Shown here one piece after another: positions 16,542 through 27,934 of a stretch of DNA of 64,000 bases. The notes under the pieces were generated by a model, which was not told the origin of the DNA, did no database searches, and saw only the letters and a program-made list of their open reading frames with translations. How positions within the stretch are numbered: position 1 is the stretch's first letter; each line of letters begins with the position of its first letter. The DNA comes from Spirosoma telluris (GTDB taxonomy: Bacteria; Bacteroidota; Bacteroidia; Cytophagales; Spirosomataceae). The DNA is taken from NCBI GenBank assembly GCA_003259005.1, contig QLII01000003.1, positions 62,001 to 126,000 on the forward strand, in the 5' to 3' direction. Made by a program: the position numbers and the translations under genes.

Positions 16542-19485
16542 ATGAATGTAGTATTTGATCATTTTTCGTTTTTTGTACTTCGCCTACCTGCACGTCCAAT
16601 TAGTCAATTAATTGAGGCTATTAAGACAAATCCGTCAAAACCTTCTGACTTACTATATAGGCTACTTCAACAATCTAGGCTGGCTGAAGCTATATATTTA
16701 GCTTCCCCTGATCTTTATTTGACCTGGCAAATGGCGCAGGGAAAGGAGATGGACCCTAGCCTCCAGAAGGCAATGTGGCGCTACCTTATTCGATCTTATG
16801 GGAGGGCAACGCCGTACGGCTTATTTGCGGGCTTAGGGGTTGGAACAATCGGCAAAACAAGTCGATTTGAACTCGGTTCAAATCCTTGGTACAATGTAAG
16901 TCGTACAGATAGTCTGGTTCCAATTACCATTGCTAAATCATTCACCAACGATCCTCAAATACGGACTTTACTTAGGTATACATTAAATAATAGCCTATAC
17001 AATGTTGGTGATCAGTATCGGTTTTCAGAACGTACTGACAATCTAAAATCGTCGATCGTTTTATCGTCTTTCCAGGTTACAGCGGACCTAACAAGGCTAG
17101 TTGATTACCTTTCTAAACAAGGTAGCGCATCTTACGCTGACTTAATACGACTTTATGGAGAAGACTTTCAGGATGAAGTGTCTACTTACATTAATCAATT
17201 GATTGATGACCAATTTCTGGTTAGTCAACTTAATCTACCTGTCACAGGGTTAGAGATGACAGATTATTTGATCGATCAGATAAAGCAGCTTCCCATACAA
17301 CCTACTTTATACCATCAACTAGTTCAGGCTAAACAGCTTCTCGCCGAATCGCCGGTCAATCTGTCAACCTTAGAACAGGTACAGTCGATGTTTAAGGACT
17401 TAATTCCAGAAGAACCAGAGGGTCGTACTCAAGCACTAGTACAAACTGATCTTTTCTTCGCAGCTAAACAGTTGGAACTTCCCTCCTCCACTGTAGTTCA
17501 AATAGCCCGGCAGTTTGGTCAATTACGTTACTGCCTCTATCATCCATATGTTTCCCCCTTAGCGACTTTGCCAAGCGATTCAAGGATCGATTTGATGGGC
17601 AGGCAATTGATTTACTTACTGCTCTCGACCCTGAAGTCGGCATCGGATTTATGCAGGACAATTTAACGGGACAGCCATTTATAAGTGATTTATTTGAAGC
17701 CCCTCCTCAACCTACAACGCAATCGGAGCATTTACGACAACTTCAGGAACGGTTATTTAGTCGATATGTCCTAAATGAAAGTTTCGAAGTTGAAGTGACC
17801 GAAGCTGATTTAAAAACGCTGAATGTTGATGAACAAATAGAGCTCCCTCCTTCTTGGTATATCCATGGGGAATTGTTTTCTAAACCTATTGAACAGTCTC
17901 TTCATGAAACGAACGACACATGGCGATTTGTGCTAAACACAACTATAAGCGGATCATCTGCTTATTTTTTAGGCCGATTCTGCCAGGGCCATCCTGAACT
18001 ATTTCAACTCGTACAACAACTATGTTCCTGGGAACAGACGCAATACACTGATGACATCCTCGCTGAAGTTGTTCATTTGCCAACAGCTCCGCTTCGAGCT
18101 GGCAATGTTGTTGCTCGCCCTACTTTGAGACCTGTTGAGATTCCTTATTTAACTCCGCCAAGTGTGGTCAATAATCAGACCATTTCACTGGCAGATATTG
18201 CAATTTCGGTCAACGATGCAGAGTCTGTCATTCTGATTCATAAGAAAACAGGAAAGCGGATACGCCCTCGGCATAGTAGCGCCCATAATTCATTGTTTGG
18301 CGACGAAGTATATCAATTTTTAATGGCAGTCCAGGCGAGTGAAACTCCGACTATGGCTTGGTCTTGGGGGCATTTAATCGTCTGCCATTCCTGCCTCGAC
18401 TAGTTTATAAAAACCTCCTTATTAGTCCAGCCCAATGGATGCTTCAAAAAGAGCAGATTCCAACCTCTACCACTCTTTCAGCCAATCTTATTCGAGAACA
18501 TTACCAACTTCCCCGTTATGTTTTCCTTATTGATGGGGATAACAAATTGCTTCTTGACCTTGAATTTGAACCGACCCAGCAGATATTAATTGACGAAGTC
18601 AGAAAGCAGGATATGGTCTTCCTCAAGGAATGGATTGGACAGGACTATCAAACCTGGGTACAAGATGGAGTCAATGAATATTGCTCGGAACTGGTAATTC
18701 CCGTAAAAACCCTCTCAGCAAATAAAGTCACACCTAAGGCAGAACAATCGGTTAAGTTTAACAACTTGATACAACGCAGCTTTATACCTGGTGGAGAATG
18801 GTTTTATACGAAAGTTTATCTAAATGATACCTTCTCGGATCAATTCTTAATCACCGTTTTGCGTCCTTTCCTACAACAAGTAAAAAAGAAAGGATGGATC
18901 AAACAGGCATTCTTTATTCGGTATTCAGATCCTGATTATCACTTACGCATCCGATTCCAGCTAACACACAGTCATTATGTGCATTTGGGTAAAGCCTGGC
19001 AAAAGGCGTTAATAACCTTGCTAGAATCTGGTTTTATTTACCGAATGCAATTGGATACTTACCAACGAGAGCTTGAAAGGTATAACCCAGAATTGATTGA
19101 GGATTGTGAAGCTATTTTTTCACATGACAGCACTTGCTTTTTGACATGGTTAGAGAAAAAAGGAGAATCCACTGAAGAGGATCGAATCCGACTAGCCTTG
19201 TACAGTGTTGATTCATTGCTTACGGATTTTACCCTATCAATTGAGCAAAAAGTAAGCATCAGTCTTCAGCTACAACAGGCATTTCTAAAGGAACACGTTA
19301 TTTATAAAGAACTCAGGAAAAAATTAAACCAGAAATATAGGGACCATCGCCATTCTTTCTTTATCCAGTCTCAATTGGACACCAGTCTATTAGAAGAACG
19401 TAGCCTTATGATTGAGGCACCCGTAAAAAAAATTAAAAACTATTTTATTCAATCTAAGGATTCGAAGCCCTTTTTTCGATTTTAG
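16542..19485 (+). CDS. lanB: Class I lanthipeptide dehydratase LanB, two frame breaks
   Basis: One gene of about 981 residues is read in three frames. The first part (FFVLRLPARPISQLIEAI, MWRYLIRSYGRATPYGLFAG) and the middle part (SSAYFLGRFCQGHPELF, with APLRAGNVVARPTLRPVEIPY) form the glutamylation domain of lantibiotic dehydratases. The C-terminal part from about residue 745 (IPGGEWFYTKVYLNDTFSDQ, FFIRYSDPDYHLRIRF) is the elimination domain found in LanB and thiopeptide enzymes. The frame breaks at C5 17554-17558 (restored: LSDFAKRFKDRF) and at G5 18366-18370 (restored: SWGAFNRLPFLPRL). Full-length LanB uses glutamyl-tRNA to dehydrate Ser/Thr. No LanC cyclase or transporter gene is seen nearby. 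Confidence 0.92.
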
Positions 19486-19820
19486 GAAGCTTAATCCATA
19501 TGATACTTAATCGGATATTTCCGACCCATCAGAGGAAACACGAGCTGGTGATATACCATTTTTTAGTACGGCAATATGAATCTAAGTTCGCTCGAGAAGG
19601 AGCCTAGCGGAGCCTATCCTATTAAGGCAGAATTAATATAATATCGGTTGGATGTACGAATATTCTACGAAAAATCAAGTTCATCCCTCAAAAGTGGCAA
19701 CTCATCCCCTTACCACTTATTCATCCTAATTCGCCAACTTTTTCAACTCTATTTTTAAAAATTAACCCAAATTCAATCCATCGTTCACAATGAGTATTCA
19801 ATTTAAACACTCCTTGCGTT
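19486..19820. other. Intergenic region with repeated TCATCC words before the LytTR gene
   Basis: No gene is seen in these 335 bases. TCATCC occurs at 19681, 19702 and 19721; the first two are 21 bases apart. ATTCGCCAACTT at 19729 resembles the direct repeat upstream of lanA (10 of 12 bases), and a weaker copy CCTTACCACTTA lies 21 bases upstream at 19708. These may be LytTR sites controlling the gene at 19821. Confidence 0.4.
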
Positions 19821-20276
19821 ATGGAATCCATTGCAAATTATCCAGTTTTCGAAAACGATCCAGCTCAGGAAAATATCCTTTTACGTGAGCAGTTGGCCAG
19901 TGCTATGCAGTTAATCAGTCAGCTCAGTACATCTTCCCAAGCTAGCGACTCCAACGAACACGTTTATTTTTACACAGAGCGACGTTTACAGAAAGTCCGT
20001 TTTAAGGATATTAACTGGATTCAGGCAGAGCGTAATTACGTACATATCTATACTGAATATGGATATCTAACAGTACATCAGCCTATTAGTAAAATCGAAG
20101 AGTTACTTCCCAAGCATTTATTCTCCCGTATTCATAAATCATATATTGTTGCTAACTACAAAATAGATTTTATTAGGAAGGGGTTAGTCGGTATTAAACG
20201 TGATCAGCAAGTTAAGACCTTTCCCTTAGGTGCTCAATTCAAAAAGCCATTTATTCAGTTAGTTAAACGGCCCTAA
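19821..20276 (+). CDS. LytTR DNA-binding protein without receiver domain
   Basis: The 151-residue protein has a short N-terminal helix region (about 1-45) and then a complete LytTR domain (about 47-150): VRFKDINWIQAERNYVHIY, FSRIHKSYIVANYKI and the final basic strand. There is no receiver domain, so it is not a classical response regulator. It may be a constitutive or ligand-responsive regulator of the lanA-lanB locus or of itself. It lies 335 bases after lanB and is convergent with the Toprim gene. Confidence 0.88.
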   Translation: MESIANYPVFENDPAQENILLREQLASAMQLISQLSTSSQASDSNEHVYFYTERRLQKVRFKDINWIQAERNYVHIYTEYGYLTVHQPISKIEELLPKHLFSRIHKSYIVANYKIDFIRKGLVGIKRDQQVKTFPLGAQFKKPFIQLVKRP

Positions 20277-20309
20277 TATCATTGAATTTTAAATCGCAAC
20301 GTAGTGACT

Positions 20310-21949
20310 CTACAGCATTGCCTCCTGCGATTTTGTCGGGTCAGGTAGCATTCTATTGACTTGTGTCATAAATGAGTCTGTAAAGCTTTTTTCAATTCCT
20401 CTCGAAGTACGCAAAAGCTGTCCTAATATTTCGGGATGCAACTTCGACGGCTCGGTTTTAAGAATTTGCAATTCCGTGCCAATAGGTATCGTTTTCCATT
20501 TTTTTGCCTTTATGATATCTTTCTCGACGAACTGGAAAGCCTCCTTCTCTGTCGCAAATCGATCGACAACTTGGCCATTTCCTGGGTTGATGAGTAATAT
20601 CGGGCGCTTAATCTGCCGTAACTGTTCTGCTTTCAAATCTTCGTTAAAGTCTTTTCCTCTTGGCCGCGTGATAGCCAAGGATCGGCTAAATTGACCGTAT
20701 TGGATAAGCAGATTGTTAACTGAATTCAGTAAGGCTGTATTGATAGGAATTTCCAAAGTTGGTACGGTCGCTCCTTTTACCCAATGGAACATATTTTTGA
20801 TCATATCATCTCTAACCTCTCCATTCACTTGAGGCATATAGGTTTGCATGGCAAGTGAATGTTCGGCTATTAACTTCGAGAATTGATTATATATTTTGGC
20901 CACGGGAATTTGTAAAGCAATGTAACCCTGCTGGCTTGCCTGGACCAAAGCTAAACTATCTTTTGACAAAGCGACTAGAGCGGTCAATGCATATCTTGCC
21001 CCTTTGTCATCATTATCAAATCCAAAGACAAGCTGAGTTGAGGGCTGCATAAATTTAGCCAGTGTCGTTAGATGATCTAGCGACAAACTCCCTCCAATAG
21101 AAGCATACCGGCTATCCGTTTGCGGATGAACCCCAGTGCTGATTTCAAGTTGGCGATAGGATAAAAGATCAATGGCACTTTCCCCAACTACTAATCGACG
21201 AGTAGGTGTTTCGTTCTGATTAGAAATCCAGACGCCGTGCCCCCGATCTGAGCCTGTCGCGTGACTTTTAAATGTAGCTGTTCGCAATTCAAGACCAGTA
21301 ACTGGTTCGCCATCCCCGGAATGTAAGGAAAGGCAATGTTCTCCACAATTTTCTCCCCATTCGGAGGCTGCTCAGTCCCTCCCAACAAAATAGGTTTTCC
21401 CTCGGTAAAATAAACACGCTGCAAGGCAACAGTATCCGAAAATTGAGTAGTGGAAAGTAGATCAGGTAAAATGCAACGCTCCTGCGTTAAATAGTTCTTC
21501 GCCGGTAGTTTGCTGAGTTTAAAATGCTCCAGTGAAAATTCCTTTTCACTATTAGCTTCGTGAAAACTCTGGTGAATGTAGTCTTCGAGCTTCTTAACAG
21601 ACTGTTTACGTTCAGGCAGAATGCCTAAATAGTCTTTTAATACATCATTGATGCACTGGGCTGGACTACGGTTAGGATTATTGAATGAACTGAAACAAGT
21701 TGTTAATCGATTTGAGACAAAATTGATCAAGGTTCCCCTGTCCGAATAGGAGCCCGTTGTAAAATAAACCTGGCTCGCTGAATCCTTTGGATTTTTAACA
21801 ACGATGTGCTCATCTAAATCTGGATGGTAAAGAACAGGAAGCGTTTTCCCCTTCTTGGGTTGCCATTCGTATCCCACATGCAAGGCCAGTTCGATGATGG
21901 ATACTCGACTGCGGTAATCCTGAAAGCTGGGTTGATTGTAGCTAGGCAT
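20310..21949 (-). CDS. Toprim-domain protein of plasmid mobilisation regions (DnaG-like), one frame break
   Basis: The N-terminal half (from MPSYNQPSFQDYRSRV; start 21949, with 21988 a longer option) has the CHC2-like primase start region (VYFTTGSYSDRGTLINFV) found in Bacteroidota plasmid primase-like proteins. The C-terminal half holds a Toprim domain with LVVGESAIDLLSY and QLVFGFDNDDKGARY (the DxD motif). The two halves are joined when one G is added to the G4 run at 21314-21317 (IPGDGEPVTGLELRTATF). Toprim proteins bind Mg2+ for phosphodiester chemistry; in mobilisation loci they are thought to act on incoming single-stranded DNA. It is the last gene of the operon after the DUF3945 gene, with 75 bases between. 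Confidence 0.82.
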
Positions 21950-22024
21950 ACGTTTGTTCAATTTAACAGACAGATAACAAGAATCCACTTAATTTTTAAA
22001 TCCAGTGAGACATACAATCACTAT

Positions 22025-23424
22025 TTAGATTGTCACACTCTGATCTTTAGATGGCTTTTTAACTTTCTTAGACTTTTGCGCGCTATTGTTCTGTTTTTGA
22101 ACTCCTGAATTAACAACCATTCCTCCTTTAGAATCCTCAACCGACGGATCAATGCCTTTTTGAAAGTTCTTTTTTAGTTTCTGCTCGTGTCGTTTTTTTA
22201 TTGTAGTCCCCCCCCGGCTGATGTACCCTGCAACTGATCAGAAGTGCGGGTTATGTCCTTCGCCGTCCTTGCATCCATACTTTGTTTAATCGCTTCTGAC
22301 GGAGGAGAAAAGCTAAATTTTCGTCGACCCGCTGAGATTTGTATGTCAGCATCATACTTTTGTCCATTTTCACTCATCAAACCCGATAATCGAATAGCTC
22401 CTCCCTGTTCTAGAGTTTGCTGCTGCTCTTTAGACAGTGTAACTCCTTTAATCTGCATCGGAATATGTACCCGATCGGCTCGCCAAATCGTAAGGGCGTT
22501 AGTTTCCTGATCGACACCAATGTAAGCTTTAAATTTTTCTTTCGTCTTAGGGTCTTCTAATTCAACACGCTTACCCAACTCTCCTTTTTGAGCAAGCTCG
22601 TCTTTATCTTCCGGGCTAAAACTATACCCCAATTTCTGATCCGGTATTTGAAGCTTTTGTTTAACAGTCTGAAAATATGGGATTACTTCATTTCTATCCC
22701 GGACCAAATAGACTTTTCCACGTAATGGAATTTCCTGGCCATTGAAATCCGTTTTAAAATCAATAATTCCCGTCTTTTCGCCCCTTAATAACCGATCCAA
22801 ATTGCCGCTTTCGGCCAATAAGTCTCGGGAAATGCCCATTTTTTCTAGTGAGGATTGGGCATCCTGCCATTGATAACGCGTCTTTTTAACTCTGTCGATC
22901 CTTGGAGTTTCATCAATATGATATGCTTTCTTAAAGTTATGGATGAAATTAATAATTAGTCCTCCATTGACGATTTGCAGGCTTCTGTCCTTCACAGGTT
23001 GCTGTCCCATTTCTTCCTGTTCGCTCTTTCCCTGTTCTCCACCTGGAAAAGGATGGATGGCTTCAACCTGATAATACTGGTTTGCGCTGATTTCTTCTAC
23101 AGTTGGATCAATAATAATTTGGTGCAACTCCCATAGGTAGTCAGCCATTTTTTCTTGCAAGACAATGTCTTCCGTAGGTAGATTAAGCGCGGAAAGTTTT
23201 TGCGTTAATTCCTCTTTGAGTAAACGTCCATCACGTAAGGAAGCGCTAATTTCATCGTTACTTAGAAACCCGTCATTACCTAAATATTGACGCAATTCCT
23301 GATATTCTTCAGGCAACAGCATTTCATAAAATTGTTCTTTAAGTTGTTCCCCTTCAGGTATTGTTTCCCCCAATGATTTTATTTTTATCGTAGACGTTTT
23401 GGGTAAATTAGTATGTTTTGCCAT
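22025..23424 (-). CDS. DUF4099/DUF3945 plasmid protein, one frame break near the C-terminus
   Basis: The 466-residue protein has two parts: a DUF4099-like region around 150-235 (DETPRIDRVKKTRYQWQDAQ, LLRGEKTGIIDFKTDF) and DUF3945-like repeats around 270-390 (QKLGYSFSPEDKDELAQKGE, GVTLSKEQQQTLEQGGAIRL). The apparent stop at 22198 follows a C8 run at 22208-22215 (G8 on this strand). One more G gives SAGGGTTIKKRHEQKLKKNF and a Lys-rich tail ending at 22025. The extended tail has proper coding character and closes the gap to the Toprim gene. Such proteins accompany Bacteroidota mobilisation genes and topoisomerase/primase genes; their biochemical role is unknown. Confidence 0.82.
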
Positions 23425-23534
23425 GGTAAAACGGTTTTGGTTATAACTGAGGGCGATCTCCTCCCCTACTGTTTACTTATGTCAAAATCTCTTAACTCAA
23501 TAGCCTCCTCAGGTTCAAAAACCGGACTGACTGC

Positions 23535-25643
23535 TTATTCATCCTCAGACTCTTGATACTGGCTAACCAAGTGCTGGTAGTTAGGATCATTACTCAAGCG
23601 CTCTAATTCTGAATCAACTAGTTTTCGAATGTCACGCTTAACCTGCTTAAAATTACCGGCGACCATTTGACTCACTTCCTCATCAGAGAATTGTTCCATT
23701 TCTGGTCGAATTGGAATAGTCGATAAATGATTAAGCTGTTCCAGCATGGATTCTTCGACTACTAATTCCCCATGAAAGGTTTTTAGTTTTACCTTCTGAT
23801 CGAAATTATCGGCGACGCTGCCTACAAATGAACCTTGTGAAAGGGTAGATATTTTCGATTCCGGGATCAATGGCTCCATACGTTCCGACAAGCTAATATT
23901 GGTATCACGCTCATTGATAGATACCGAACGGCTTTGCTGGCGGATTTTACCAAACCGACTGGAAAGATCTTTCGCCGTTTCCCCTAGTACTTGTCCAGCG
24001 AAGATATTGCCGATGATTGTCCAGATGGCAGCGGCTTCTTTATCACCATACATTTTTTTGATTTGTGTATAATCCTGAATGCCCAAACAGGTTGAAATTT
24101 TGTTGCTTCTGGCCGTAGCAATCAAGTTATCTAGCCCCATCAGATATATCGTAGGTAATTCATCGACGATGATGGAGCACTTCAGTTGTCCTTCTTTGTT
24201 TATCAGCTTTACCATTCGGGAATTGATCAGACCAATTACAATCCCCTGCGTGTCCTTTCGTTCCTGATTGTTACCTAGACAAAGTATTTTGGGTTCCTTA
24301 GGATTATTGATTTCCAGGGTAAAATCATTACCTGTTAATACCCAGTATAGAGCAGGACTTGCGATACGGCCAAGAGCAATCTGCGCCGAGGCAACTTGCC
24401 CTTCCAACTGATTATTTGCTCCCCGCAATAAAGCTGACGCAAATGGGCTTAACAATAATTCAATATCCTCTTCTGACTGTAGGATGGGGAACAGTTTTTC
24501 TTTGACAACGGAGATTAATTCTATAGCATGGGGAAGTGTGCAGTAAAATGGCTGTTCGTGCATATCGCCACAGCTCAATTTTGTGCGTTCTGCTAACCGG
24601 CGGTCATCGTACTTTTTAAGATACCAAATAACTGACGCAAACAAATTAATTGGCGAATCGACAAAAAAGTCACCACTTTTTGAAATCCAGTCCCTGTTTA
24701 TGTTGTACATGACGATCTTGGCAGCCTCTATAGCGTCCTGAATATCTGTCATTTTCGTAGGCAAGAGTGGGTTGATCCGTAGCGATTCGCGCGGCTTATC
24801 AAAATTGACATTGCAGAACATAGGAATTACCCCTTTTTTGTCTGTCTTCCGATCTTTGTTTAGTTCACGATAGTTGTCCTTATTCTTCAGATAATACGTA
24901 TAGGCGATTCTGGTTAACGCAGGGTACTTGATATCGTAAACCATCATCGAAAAGCCTTTTTCAATGTGCTGACGTATGAAGTTATTTAAGACAGCAAAAG
25001 ATTTGCCCGATCCAGGCGTACCGACAATCATTGTGGCCCGGTAGGGATTGATGATATTTATCCAGCCTTGCCGCTTTCTTTTTTGGTAGATATAGTTAAT
25101 AGGAATGTTGACTGAATCTTCATTTTCAAGCTTCTCCTCTTGATGCAGAAATTGTTCATTCTCCTCATTGTAAGGGTCATCCCGTAAGTTGAAGTCTAAT
25201 ACCCGTCTCGCCAAACTGACCGCACTTAATAATAGGATAAAACCTGTAGTTGTAGTGGAAATATAGAGCGCATTACGGAAATCTATACCAACTGTTGGCA
25301 TTCGTAAAAATAAGTAACTACTCAAAAACAGAATCAGACCCGGAATTCCATTCCCCCACACCCGTGCCCAGGTGGTAGTTAGATCTTTTTTGGGTTTATT
25401 AGCCCAACCGTAAAACATTAATAAGCCAGCACAGACCAATTTGGTCAGTATGGTATTGTCAAAAAAATGGTATTGGTGATTAGCTTTTATTAAAATGGAG
25501 TCGATATATGACCAACTATAGCCGCGAACTTCTAAACTATCGTAGCAGAAATAATAGAAATGGATCAAGAGGATCCCGAAGCTGACCGTTAATACACCTC
25601 GGTGTACCCAATCGTTTTGTTGTTGTTCATGCTGATTCCCCAT
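23535..25643 (-). CDS. mobC: Type IV coupling protein, MobC/TraG (VirD4) family
   Basis: The 702-residue protein starts with membrane segments (about 15-35, 62-78, 95-112 and 120-145) that include the FYYFCYDSL stretch typical of the YWFCY domain in Bacteroidota. The cytoplasmic ATPase has Walker A VGTPGSGKS near 206-214 and Walker B CSIIVDELPTIYL near 490. The C-terminus is acidic. It should link the relaxosome to the type IV secretion channel as the VirD4-like pump. It is transcribed with the relaxase upstream and the DUF3945 gene downstream. Confidence 0.92.
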   Translation of the reverse strand: MGNQHEQQQNDWVHRGVLTVSFGILLIHFYYFCYDSLEVRGYSWSYIDSILIKANHQYHFFDNTILTKLVCAGLLMFYGWANKPKKDLTTTWARVWGNGIPGLILFLSSYLFLRMPTVGIDFRNALYISTTTTGFILLLSAVSLARRVLDFNLRDDPYNEENEQFLHQEEKLENEDSVNIPINYIYQKRKRQGWINIINPYRATMIVGTPGSGKSFAVLNNFIRQHIEKGFSMMVYDIKYPALTRIAYTYYLKNKDNYRELNKDRKTDKKGVIPMFCNVNFDKPRESLRINPLLPTKMTDIQDAIEAAKIVMYNINRDWISKSGDFFVDSPINLFASVIWYLKKYDDRRLAERTKLSCGDMHEQPFYCTLPHAIELISVVKEKLFPILQSEEDIELLLSPFASALLRGANNQLEGQVASAQIALGRIASPALYWVLTGNDFTLEINNPKEPKILCLGNNQERKDTQGIVIGLINSRMVKLINKEGQLKCSIIVDELPTIYLMGLDNLIATARSNKISTCLGIQDYTQIKKMYGDKEAAAIWTIIGNIFAGQVLGETAKDLSSRFGKIRQQSRSVSINERDTNISLSERMEPLIPESKISTLSQGSFVGSVADNFDQKVKLKTFHGELVVEESMLEQLNHLSTIPIRPEMEQFSDEEVSQMVAGNFKQVKRDIRKLVDSELERLSNDPNYQHLVSQYQESEDE

Positions 25644-25751
25644 TGTTTTGCTTGGTGATTACAAGTTCAACCTACAACGGATAACGGAAAAAGCGAGAAG
25701 CTAGATGTATCTGTTTCAGGGGTTAATCTTCATGCAATATGCCCTAAAGTC

Positions 25752-25769
25752 ACTTTTGACCCCAAAAGT
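25752..25769 (-). promoter_or_regulatory. Small inverted repeat between relaxase and coupling-protein genes
   Basis: ACTTTTG and CAAAAGT form a 7-bp stem with a 4-base loop inside the 229-base gap. It could be a weak RNA hairpin or protein site; no T tract follows. Confidence 0.3.
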
Positions 25770-25872
25770 AAACGGGTCGTCCCCACTACCAAATAGTTGG
25801 TCCAGCTTTATTTTTTTCGATTAATTTTTAAAATTTTATCAAGAGGTCTTTACTTGCTTGGATTAGCCAAGC

Positions 25873-27933
25873 CTATAACTCTCTTCCTTTAGAACGTTTT
25901 TTTGGTTCTTTACCTACAGCTTTATATTTCCCCGTCTGTTCATAGCCAAATACATCTGCTGCTTGTATTGGAATAAGCTGCGCTTGGATAGCATTCTCAT
26001 TCATATAGGTATCTGGCGATTTTGGGACCTCCTGCATAGTTTGGCGGATACCTCCCCTACCCTGTTGACTGCGTACTTCTAAAATTGTTAAGAGGTCTTT
26101 ATCCGAATAACTGGATAATGTAGCATCACGCTTATGGATCTGCCTCCGTAATGCTAAAATTGTTTCCGTTATCCCCGCTTTATGATTCCCCTGGTCGATA
26201 CATTGCGCCAAAGCAACCATGTATCGACCCGATTCAGTTAAAAGTCCTTGCTCCCATTTCTCTAAGTTCAGATGTTGAATTTGCGCAGGAAGTAACCCTT
26301 TCATTGGCAGTGCAGCATTCATCGGAGCATCCTTGTACCGAATTAAGTAAGTTGGTTCGTTTTGTGCTGTTTTTGGGGAAACTGTATTTAGACAATCCAC
26401 TACTAAACCCCTTTGATACAAATACCGAACAAGTTCAACCGCTACTACTGGCCCTGCACTAATTAGTCTTTTCACATAATTTTCATTCAACTTCTTATGC
26501 ATGGCTAACTTCCTGTCTGTAGTTAAAATGGCTTCTAACAATTTTGATCTAACCTCGAAATAGCTCGATTTAAATGGCTTCTTTACTTCGTTTAGAAGTA
26601 TTACTGTTCGTTCCTCACGGTTATAAATCGTAGGTATCTTAACGGTCGGACCTGTTTCCTTTCGTATTACACCCCAACTCACCGGATCAATCTGATAATT
26701 GAGATGGCGGTTGATCGGACTACGTACTTCTCCCTCGCCACTGAGTGTAACTCCATTTGCTTCAAAATAGCGTCGTTTACTTACAACACTGATTTCCATT
26801 TCACAGGCTATTTTGGTAAGGCACTCTATCGTTCGTTTAAAAGCTTCTTGTTCCTTTTTAATGATTCCTTCTAATTGGGATTTTTTATAGGTTTCAAAAC
26901 GCTTAACTGCCTCCAGTCCTTCCTCATTGGTTAATTTTCCTTTTGTAATCCTATGCAGGCTCTTTACCATTGCTGCTAATGGAAACTTTTCAATCAATGT
27001 ACTATCATGATAAATACGTTGCTCTTTCTTGTAAACTCGCAATTGCTCTGCAATTAAAGTCGCTAAAATTTTATACTGTGCAGTTGATAAATGGTAGGAC
27101 AGCCCATCGTTGGAAGGTTCTTGTTCTAGCTTAGCTACTTTGTTTTTAATTCCTTTCCAGGTCGCCCAGTTTCCAAATTCGCTGGCTTTTATGCGCGGGC
27201 TTAGTGGGTTTCCCTTCGGATCTGTCAGTTGATAAGATAAGCCGTTTACTAGCTTCCCCTCTCTATTACACTCGTAGAGGACTGCATTTACACATTGGCC
27301 CTTCAGCTTTTGTTGTAATTCGGCAATGTTCTCAATGGATTCCTTTTGAAATGTACTTCGAAGAATTGACTCAAGGTGTTCCTTTCTGGATTGTTCACCA
27401 TTCGATTGTTTTATCTTCGATTGGGTTTGTTTCTCTCCATTTGCTTGGCGAATCCTATTTTCTCTGCCCTGTGCTTTGATTAGATTGTACTTTAACTCTA
27501 GCCTTTTCCTAACATCATTTATTCTCCACTTGATGAAACTATCCTTGATTTTCTGGCCTGTTTCGTCAACACATGTTGTGACAACATGTACATGGGGATG
27601 GTCTGTATCGTGGTGTCTATAGATGATATATGGCTGATCTTTGTAACCCATTTGCTCCATAAAATTATGGGCGATCACCTTAAATTTTTCATCACTTATT
27701 GTTTCACTTGGGTGTAAACTCAGCGAAAAATGAAGTGTATTTTTTTTTATTTTCCGATTTTTCTCGCTCTGATTCTCCAACACATCGCTTACATAATTAT
27801 GGTTTTTTACAGCCAAATCATTGTTACCAAAGCCATGCGCACCCAGTACTTTAGCTTGTTTCTGAGCAACTTTTTGCTCGTTGTATCGTATGGCACCACG
27901 AATTTGTGTGCCAGTAACTAAGCGGACAACCAT
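25873..27933 (-). CDS. mobB: Conjugative relaxase, MobB-like (relaxase/mobilization nuclease family)
   Basis: The 686-residue protein begins like Bacteroidota MobB relaxases. The candidate catalytic Tyr is Y17 in GAIRYNEQKV, and the metal-binding histidine motif is in YRHHDTDHPHVHVV near residue 105-118. The N-terminal about 220 residues are the nuclease; the rest is a long helical, basic region of unknown structure, larger than in small Bacteroides plasmids. It would nick oriT and pilot the strand into the recipient. It starts 1 base after the end of the relaxosome gene, so the two are translationally coupled. Confidence 0.92.
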   Translation of the reverse strand: MVVRLVTGTQIRGAIRYNEQKVAQKQAKVLGAHGFGNNDLAVKNHNYVSDVLENQSEKNRKIKKNTLHFSLSLHPSETISDEKFKVIAHNFMEQMGYKDQPYIIYRHHDTDHPHVHVVTTCVDETGQKIKDSFIKWRINDVRKRLELKYNLIKAQGRENRIRQANGEKQTQSKIKQSNGEQSRKEHLESILRSTFQKESIENIAELQQKLKGQCVNAVLYECNREGKLVNGLSYQLTDPKGNPLSPRIKASEFGNWATWKGIKNKVAKLEQEPSNDGLSYHLSTAQYKILATLIAEQLRVYKKEQRIYHDSTLIEKFPLAAMVKSLHRITKGKLTNEEGLEAVKRFETYKKSQLEGIIKKEQEAFKRTIECLTKIACEMEISVVSKRRYFEANGVTLSGEGEVRSPINRHLNYQIDPVSWGVIRKETGPTVKIPTIYNREERTVILLNEVKKPFKSSYFEVRSKLLEAILTTDRKLAMHKKLNENYVKRLISAGPVVAVELVRYLYQRGLVVDCLNTVSPKTAQNEPTYLIRYKDAPMNAALPMKGLLPAQIQHLNLEKWEQGLLTESGRYMVALAQCIDQGNHKAGITETILALRRQIHKRDATLSSYSDKDLLTILEVRSQQGRGGIRQTMQEVPKSPDTYMNENAIQAQLIPIQAADVFGYEQTGKYKAVGKEPKKRSKGREL

Positions 27934-27934
27934 G

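Noticed and set aside
16542..19485. Three separate overlapping genes for lantibiotic enzymes
   Set aside because: The three frames join into one normal LanB after adding one base in a C5 and a G5 run.
19576..19641. A 21-codon frame after lanB as a second precursor peptide
   Set aside because: It has no Cys and no leader-like pattern.
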